From positions 1 to 52,915 of the forward strand of contig JAFXMK010000015.1 in NCBI GenBank assembly GCA_017530365.1: a DNA stretch of 52,915 bases, written 5' to 3'. Under the pieces are notes generated by a model. That model ran no database searches and was not told the origin of the DNA. It saw only the letters and a program-made list of their open reading frames with translations. How positions within the stretch are numbered: the first letter of the stretch is position 1; the number at the start of each line of letters is the position of its first letter. Source of the DNA: Bacteroidales bacterium. Lineage in GTDB: Bacteria > Bacteroidota > Bacteroidia > Bacteroidales > F082. Of this stretch, positions 48,895-52,915 are shown one piece after another. Position numbers and translations under genes: made by a program.

Positions 48895-48967
48895 CCCCTC
48901 GGACGGCAGCCGGATTTTTCTCGCCTTTTTCCCTTTTCCCCTTTAACCCTAAATTTTCGGAAAAAAA

Positions 48968-49238
48968 GTGAAACTTTGAAACTTGTATATAGAATGACCG
49001 ATTCTTGAAAAACTAAAAAATTGAAAATCAAAAGTTTACAAATGTAAAATGGCGGTTTCACTTTCGGTTTCACTTTCGGTTTCACAGTTTCACATCTGAA
49101 ACCCGAAGCGAGATGTGAAACCGTCCCTGGAGCCTCCTTCGGCGCCGATCGCTCAGGTTTCACTTTCTGAAACTTGCGATGTGAAACCGCTAAACCATTG
49201 GTTTACAATAGGTTTAAAAAACCGATTTACGGTTTCAC
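48968..49238. repeat. Cluster of nine GTTTCAC iterons, candidate replication origin
   Basis: GTTTCAC on the plus strand at 49,055, 49,067, 49,079, 49,087, 49,157 and 49,232; the complement GTGAAAC at 48,968, 49,115 and 49,181. The first four are 12, 12 and 8 bp apart, and two of the inverted copies are preceded by GAT or CGAT. The segment is flanked by A/T-rich DNA, has no gene (48,895-49,421 is empty apart from these and the operators), and lies directly behind the replication gene. Confidence 0.6.
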
Positions 49239-49311
49239 TTTTTTTCCGAAAATTGGGTTTTTTGTTTTTTCCCATACACGAAGGGAAACGTGTTTTCCAT
49301 GCCCGTTTTCA

Positions 49312-49343
49312 CTTAACAATGTTAAATATTTAACAATGTTAAG
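49312..49343. promoter_or_regulatory. Double operator, two TTAAC-N3-GTTAA sites
   Basis: TTAAC-AAT-GTTAA at 49,313-49,325 and again at 49,330-49,342, 17 bp centre to centre, together almost one 32-bp palindrome. Same core as the operator at 43,904, so probably bound by the XRE protein. Confidence 0.6.
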
Positions 49344-49370
49344 TAATACACTGAAAATCAATAAATTATG

Positions 49371-49401
49371 TTGAATTTTCGGAAAATTCGTGTTATTTTT
49401 G
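49371..49401 (+). promoter_or_regulatory. Promoter of the element's nuclease-like gene
   Basis: TTG (49,371-49,373), 20-bp spacer, TATTTTTG (49,394-49,401), 20 bp before ATG 49,422 and 28 bp downstream of the double operator. Confidence 0.65.
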
Positions 49402-49421
49402 CAGCTGAAAAAACAATTTTC

Positions 49422-49847
49422 ATGAAAAACAAAAAAAATACCGGTGATTTTGGTCCCGTTTTTCCTCAGTTCGAGGGTAAGCCGAAGGATGCCATCATCC
49501 ATTTGAAGAAGGTTAGGGAAGGAGAGTGTCCTGGTGCGCTTTATAGAAAAGATATCGGGAAAATAGATATCGTTTGGGGAGCGGTGACCGATCCTGTGAA
49601 GCACAAGGGATATGGACTCTCCCATATCATAGACAAACATGGATCCGAAATCAAGCAGCTTGGCTTTGAGGTGGAGGATTTCATTCCTATCGTAGTCCAG
49701 TTCGGAGAGTTAAAGGAGAAAAAATCAGACGAAAAGAAGATTACCCTGGAGAGCCGTATGTTTAGGGCTGTGATTCAAAAGCAGTGGAACGGAAAGAAGA
49801 AGACTTTTCTGCTGTCAACCTTTGATCTACGAAAAAAGCCCAGATAA
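49422..49847 (+). CDS. Nuclease-like small protein (BECR/DUF3519-like), element copy
   Basis: A 141-residue protein from ATG 49,422; the longer frame from 49,368 starts upstream of the promoter. The core is GDFGPVFPQF, KPKDAIIHLKKV, GECPGALYRKDIGKIDIVWG, GYGLSHIIDKH and GFEVEDFIPIV, closely similar to the chromosomal gene at 23,064 on the other side of the window. The HII-x-x-H and Trp pattern fits BECR-type nuclease or toxin modules. It has its own promoter, a double operator upstream and its own terminator: a stand-alone, possibly lysogenically expressed gene, like a phage 'moron' used in defence or conflict. The nuclease call rests on motifs only. Confidence 0.6.
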   Translation: MKNKKNTGDFGPVFPQFEGKPKDAIIHLKKVREGECPGALYRKDIGKIDIVWGAVTDPVKHKGYGLSHIIDKHGSEIKQLGFEVEDFIPIVVQFGELKEKKSDEKKITLESRMFRAVIQKQWNGKKKTFLLSTFDLRKKPR

Positions 49848-49862
49848 ATCCGGGCTATTTTC
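49837..49862 (+). terminator. Terminator after the nuclease-like gene
   Basis: AGCCC-a-GAT pairs with ATC-c-GGGCT around AA, then ATTTTCTT. Confidence 0.75.
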
Positions 49863-49959
49863 TTCGTTACCAGACAGTACGGCAATCATTGTCTGTTTTA
49901 CCTGAAAGATACTCCCTTTCAGAACGACAGGCAAATATACGACTTTTTCTTGATTTTCA

Positions 49960-50030
49960 ACTAAAAAACAAGAAAATCTCTGAAAATGACAGAAAATCAC
50001 CGAAAAATCGCAAGAAAATGCGAAAAAATT
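49960..50030. other. Phased A-tract (curved DNA) segment
   Basis: A-tracts of 4-6 bases start at 49,963, 49,973, 49,983, 49,993, 50,003, 50,015 and 50,023, i.e. about one helical turn apart; less regular A-tracts continue to 50,075. Such phasing gives strongly bent DNA. The stretch 49,863-50,078 has no gene. Confidence 0.65.
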
Positions 50031-50078
50031 GAAATAAAATTCTGGAAAATGAAATAAAATAACTAAAAATCGAAGAAA

Positions 50079-50684
50079 ATGCCTGAAAAACAAGAACAAA
50101 AAGCAGAAAACAAACCGAGCAGCAGAAGAAATTCCCTGACCATCGGGATCGGAAACCAGGAAACTGCAGACCGTTTCCTGGCCATGAAGAACAGCACCTA
50201 TGCCGGTACCTATGAGGAAGCCCTGAAACTCCTACTCGACGCCTACGAGAAACCTGGCTCAGACGAACAAACCGCAGAAACCATCAATGGTCTTCATCAA
50301 ACAATCGACTTGCGAAATGCGGAGATTGGTGAATTGCAAAAAACCATACGCGAAAAGGATATCAGGATCAGCGAACTGGAAGTCAACTTGGAAGAGGCCC
50401 GTCGCGTCTCCAACGAGAATGCCGAGGCTGGCCTTGGCAACCAGCTCCAGCTGGATGAACTACGGCAGCGCACCGACGGCGCCATCATCCTGAAGCCCAA
50501 CCCTGTGACCGCCTATTTCTTGAAGGAGATGGCAGAGAAGGAAGGCACCGATCCCGGCAAGATCCTGGAACGCCTCTTCATGGACGACCTCCAGAACCCC
50601 CGTGCCAACAACCTTCCATACACCGTGAGCGCTTCCAGGATCCGCGAAGTGATGGCGGAACTGAGAAAGGAGCCCGAGAAATGA
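50079..50684 (+). CDS. RHH/coiled-coil DNA-binding protein, possibly partition or late regulator
   Basis: A 201-residue protein. An N-terminal ribbon-helix-helix-like segment (RRNSLTIGIGNQETADRFLA, TYEEALKLLLDAYEK, ~15-60) is followed by a long coiled coil (TINGLHQTIDLRNAEIGELQ, ISELEVNLEEARRVSNENAE, ~66-125) and a C-terminal helical region with a second RHH-like pattern (LKEMAEKEGTDPGKILERLF). The architecture recalls KfrA-type and partition proteins. The curved DNA directly upstream could be its target. First gene of a tight four-gene block: the next ATG overlaps its stop (ATGA). Confidence 0.55.
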   Translation: MPEKQEQKAENKPSSRRNSLTIGIGNQETADRFLAMKNSTYAGTYEEALKLLLDAYEKPGSDEQTAETINGLHQTIDLRNAEIGELQKTIREKDIRISELEVNLEEARRVSNENAEAGLGNQLQLDELRQRTDGAIILKPNPVTAYFLKEMAEKEGTDPGKILERLFMDDLQNPRANNLPYTVSASRIREVMAELRKEPEK

Positions 50685-50995
50685 GCCAGGAACCAAAAAC
50701 CAACGAATCCCGCCTGAAGAGCGCCGGCCTCCGCATGGCCATAAAGCTGCTTCCGCCTGACCTGCTGTCCAAGGCACCGAAGCTGCTGGAGAGCTACCTT
50801 ATGGAACGCCTTTCACATGTGGAACCGGAGAGCAACGAGGCCGGTGCCTGCTACATGATCGTTCCCCAGCCCGACGGGAGGCTGGTCGTGATGACCGTCA
50901 CCCTCGACGAACAGAACACCGTCAGCCGCGTCGTCGACCGCACCGACATCAACGTGATATTCCAATCCCTACTGAACAACCTTAAAGAACTGTAA
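50681..50995 (+). CDS. Hypothetical protein, structural block
   Basis: A 104-residue protein overlapping the previous gene by 4 bp. LRMAIKLLPPDLLSKAPKLL is amphipathic, followed by a beta-rich half (ACYMIVPQPDGRLVVMTVTL). No family is recognised. The position just before the ATPase suggests a virion or assembly function, without direct evidence. Confidence 0.55.
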   Translation: MSQEPKTNESRLKSAGLRMAIKLLPPDLLSKAPKLLESYLMERLSHVEPESNEAGACYMIVPQPDGRLVVMTVTLDEQNTVSRVVDRTDINVIFQSLLNNLKEL

Positions 50996-50997
50996 CC

Positions 50998-51645
50998 ATG
51001 GAAAACCTATTTGACATAAAAAAAGATGCTACCGGACCGGACTACGTCAGCTTCGAAGAGATAGAGAACGCTTTCAGTCGTCCGACACAATACCAGCACT
51101 TCTTCGAACAACCGTCGCCAGGGCCGCAGTACGAACCCTCACCCGAATTTCCCGAAGACCTCGTCGACCCGGACGGCAGCGCACGTGATCCGGAATCTGT
51201 CCCGGATGATGCCTCGCCCGTGGTGGACCACGAGCACGCCCTCCGCACCGGTGAGCGCATCGCCAAGCTTATCGACACCGGCATCGACTTCACCCTCTCC
51301 AACTTCATCGCCCGCAACGGCGAGTCGTACCATGCCGACGAACGCGACCTGAAGGACATCGCCGAGGCATGGGGAGAGATCAGCGAGGAACGCCAGTGGA
51401 ACATCGGCCCTGAGATGACGCTGGTGATCCTGTATGTCATGGTCTACGGACCGCTTGTCAAACAGGCGGTCACCGACCGGCGCCTGGCCGTCCTCGAACA
51501 GAGACAAAATGAGATGCAGGCCCAGATCGACATGCTCCGTGACGGCCAGCAACCTCAGCCGCATCAACAACCCGAAAAACCCGTCGACGATGGAAACACA
51601 GAACCCAAGCCCAACCCCTTCAACTACGCCCCGGCAAAAGGATAG
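50998..51645 (+). CDS. Hypothetical acidic/proline-rich protein, structural block
   Basis: A 215-residue protein. Residues 1-80 are disordered and rich in Pro, Asp and Glu (FFEQPSPGPQYEPSPEFPED). A helical domain follows (~83-150: IAKLIDTGIDFTLSNFIARN, PEMTLVILYVMVYGPLVKQA, a possible membrane-active helix), then a coiled coil (RLAVLEQRQNEMQAQIDMLR) and a Gln/Pro tail. It could be a minor structural or scaffold protein. The ATPase gene start overlaps its end by 56 bp in the preferred reading. Confidence 0.55.
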   Translation: MENLFDIKKDATGPDYVSFEEIENAFSRPTQYQHFFEQPSPGPQYEPSPEFPEDLVDPDGSARDPESVPDDASPVVDHEHALRTGERIAKLIDTGIDFTLSNFIARNGESYHADERDLKDIAEAWGEISEERQWNIGPEMTLVILYVMVYGPLVKQAVTDRRLAVLEQRQNEMQAQIDMLRDGQQPQPHQQPEKPVDDGNTEPKPNPFNYAPAKG

Positions 51646-52246
51646 GGGGCGAGAGGTGTTCGTAATGGTCATTTTAGGAAAGAAAAACACTGGAAAGACC
51701 ACCTATGTACGACGGATCATCAGACAATCGCTTCAGGCCAAGAGGCGTGTTCTGGTCGTTACGCCAAACTACGATGACTTTCAGGGCATCCCTATGGTCA
51801 ATCCGAGGTTTCCGCAGCGCATCGCCACATATAAAGGCGCCCGTAGAATCGTTTGCGTGGCCGAGCCGAAGACCGTCGACGAAATCTGCAAGGACTTTCG
51901 CCACGGCCTCCTGGTGTTCGACGACTGCCGTGCCTACATCGGAGACAAGCCGAGCATCTATCTGAAGAACATGCTGATCTCTGCCCGACACTACGACGTT
52001 GACATCATCGCTGTCGGCCATGGCCTTACCACCGTGCCGCCTCAGTTCTTTGCCTACGCCACACATTTTATGGTGTTTGCTACAACTGACAACCCCGTAA
52101 AACGCAAAAACGATGTCCGCAACTTCCCTGCCCTGGAGGCAACCGTCAACCAGGTAAACCATGATGCCACACTTCCTGAAGCCAAAGATGCCCAAGGCAA
52201 CGTATTTGCAGGTCCACATGTGTTCAAGATCGTCAAAAACGAATAA
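51590..52246 (+). CDS. FtsK/HerA-type packaging ATPase (Zot/P9-like)
   Basis: A 218-residue P-loop ATPase. Walker A is VILGKKNTGKTTYVRRII, Walker B HGLLVFDDCRAYIGD, followed by NMLISARHYDVDIIAVGHGL and VPPQFFAYATHFMVF, the strand-Gln pattern of HerA/FtsK ATPases. The length and lack of membrane spans resemble the genome-packaging ATPases of tailless membrane-containing viruses (PRD1 P9 type); Zot/pI proteins of filamentous phages are the main alternative. The start is uncertain: ATG 51,590 keeps the full first beta strand, while ATG 51,665 avoids overlap and has GAGAGG nearby but cuts the strand. Small HTH and membrane-protein genes follow. Confidence 0.7.
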   Translation: METQNPSPTPSTTPRQKDRGREVFVMVILGKKNTGKTTYVRRIIRQSLQAKRRVLVVTPNYDDFQGIPMVNPRFPQRIATYKGARRIVCVAEPKTVDEICKDFRHGLLVFDDCRAYIGDKPSIYLKNMLISARHYDVDIIAVGHGLTTVPPQFFAYATHFMVFATTDNPVKRKNDVRNFPALEATVNQVNHDATLPEAKDAQGNVFAGPHVFKIVKNE

Positions 52247-52249
52247 GCC

Positions 52250-52423
52250 ATGACCGAAGTTCCGCTCCATCCGATGACCCTCACGCAGCTGGCCGCACGC
52301 TGGCAGGTCAGCGAGAAGACAGTGAAGAAATGGATCAGGCCCTTCCGTGAAGAGCTGGGTACCATACATGGCCGCATCTTCACCCCGCAGCAGGTGAAGA
52401 TCATCCTGGGACATCTTGAGTGA
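52250..52423 (+). CDS. 57-residue MerR/Xis-like helix-turn-helix protein
   Basis: MTLTQLAARWQVSEKTVKKW is a clear helix-turn-helix, followed by GRIFTPQQVKIILGHL, the short wing and helix seen in excisionase-like and MerR-like mini proteins. It starts 3 bp after the ATPase stop. It may be an excisionase or an activator of the palindrome-containing promoter that follows. Confidence 0.72.
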   Translation: MTEVPLHPMTLTQLAARWQVSEKTVKKWIRPFREELGTIHGRIFTPQQVKIILGHLE

Positions 52424-52485
52424 CCTGGAACGGGATGGCCTTAACCGTCCCTTAATGGAATTAACCGGAATTATCCGCTCCTATG

Positions 52486-52528
52486 CGTCCCCAAGCGGAA
52501 CCTTTCGTTTGGGGACGTCGTATGTTTG
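52486..52528 (+). promoter_or_regulatory. Late promoter with palindromic operator
   Basis: Perfect inverted repeat CGTCCCCAA (52,486-52,494) and TTGGGGACG (52,509-52,517), 14-bp spacer, ending 3 bp before the -7 box TATGTTTG (52,521-52,528). There is no -33 TTG; the palindrome takes its place. Two direct TTAACCG copies lie just upstream (52,441 and 52,461). ATG of the next gene is 46 bp downstream. Confidence 0.55.
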
Positions 52529-52573
52529 CGTCCTGGAACTGTTATGTCAAACCAATAACCAAAACCTAAAACC

Positions 52574-52696
52574 ATGTTAGAAAAAATCGGAAAATCAAAC
52601 AAGATCATGGCTCTGGTGAGCATCGTCACCCTGGCCATCGTTGCCTACGTGCTTGTTTACAAGCCTTGGAAGGCAAGTCAAAAAGCCGCTGAATAA
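52574..52696 (+). CDS. 40-residue single-span membrane protein
   Basis: Reads MLEKIGKSNKIMALVSIVTL, then AIVAYVLVYKPWKASQKAAE. One hydrophobic span (~12-30), a basic N-terminus and a short basic tail. Tiny membrane proteins encoded next to a packaging ATPase are typical of internal-membrane viruses and of filamentous phages. No family is recognised. Confidence 0.6.
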   Translation: MLEKIGKSNKIMALVSIVTLAIVAYVLVYKPWKASQKAAE

Positions 52697-52711
52697 GAAG
52701 GAGGACCGACC

Positions 52712-52915
52712 ATGAAAATGAACAAGAAAACCATCATCATCCTGATCGTCGTGGCCGTGGCTGCCTACCTCGTGTGGAAGAAACGCAAGGAGGGCAAGGC
52801 CGTCTCCACGACCGACACCGGCACCGGTGCGCTTCCGGGCTCCCTGGAGTACATCCTGGCCAACGTGCCCTTCACCAACAAGGAGGTCCGCAAGATCAAC
52901 GCCACCATGGCCCGT
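52712..52915 (+). CDS. Single-span membrane protein, cut by the window end
   Basis: ATG 52,712 with AGGAGGACC upstream. 68 codons are visible: MKMNKKTIIILIVVAVAAYL is an N-terminal membrane span, then a basic cytoplasmic-type linker (KKRKEGKAV), a Thr/Gly-rich stretch (TTDTGTGALPGS) and the start of a globular part (LEYILANVPFTNKEVRKINA). It is the second small membrane protein of the late operon. No function can be assigned. Confidence 0.65.
   Translation, partial: MKMNKKTIIILIVVAVAAYLVWKKRKEGKAVSTTDTGTGALPGSLEYILANVPFTNKEVRKINATMAR

Noticed and set aside
48968-49238. GTTTCAC repeats as a CRISPR array
   Set aside because: Repeats are only 7 bp, in both orientations, with spacing too short for spacers, and no cas gene is present. 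An iteron cluster explains them better.

Overview
This window comes from a Bacteroidales-type chromosome (phylum Bacteroidota), probably an anaerobic gut or rumen organism. The main evidence is the repeated Bacteroidota promoter signature (-7 box TAnnTTTG, often with TTG 19-21 bp upstream). Supporting signs are a type IX secretion sorting tail, a gingipain-family protease, weak Shine-Dalgarno sites, families typical of the phylum (DUF5692, DUF5618, ORF6N) and a butyryl-CoA dehydrogenase/EtfAB electron-transfer cluster.

Layout. 1-5.8 kb is core chromosome: acyl-CoA dehydrogenase (5' end cut off), etfB, etfA, a ParE-type toxin/antitoxin pair, a low-molecular-weight phosphotyrosine phosphatase, a fused ThrE-type exporter and a YkvA protein. 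5.8-24.1 kb is an accessory island, partly decayed. Its centre is a type 4 BREX phage-defence operon, brxP-brxC-pglZ-brxL. A fifth gene follows 7 bp after brxL and encodes a 749-residue protein with two copies of an RNA-polymerase alpha-CTD-like domain, a sigma region 4-like helix-turn-helix and winged-helix-like segments. The operon has an unusual leader: a promoter, an immediate intrinsic terminator, a 156-nt imperfect hairpin and a second terminator. Around the operon lie gene fragments, an IS21-like transposase relic, a 153-bp palindromic element, three copies of one promoter driving unrelated small genes, a candidate small RNA, an ORF6N/PLD protein, a nuclease-like small protein and a deleted elaA.

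24.1-42.4 kb is core chromosome again: a DUF1294 protein; divergent secreted C25 and M28 proteases; hypB and hypA on either side of a large Fe-S flavoprotein; two membrane proteins; three paralogous lipoproteins; and a TPM-domain protein.

At 42,423 a tRNA 3' end (minus strand, no 5' half) marks the edge of an integrated element that runs past the right end of the window. It has a leftward operon ending with an XRE repressor-like gene, a divergent early operon of tiny overlapping genes, a primase-helicase, a cluster of nine GTTTCAC iterons (candidate origin), repressor-like operators, a nuclease-like gene, a phased A-tract segment, a ribbon-helix-helix/coiled-coil protein, a packaging-type P-loop ATPase, an HTH protein, a palindromic late promoter and small single-span membrane proteins. 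This order fits a temperate tailless, possibly membrane-containing virus, but no capsid gene or integrase lies within the window, so that remains a prediction.

The two systems with the best claim to novelty are the type 4 BREX operon with its polymerase-mimic fifth gene and structured leader, and the tRNA-integrated virus-like element. All calls are by eye from sequence; no database search was run.
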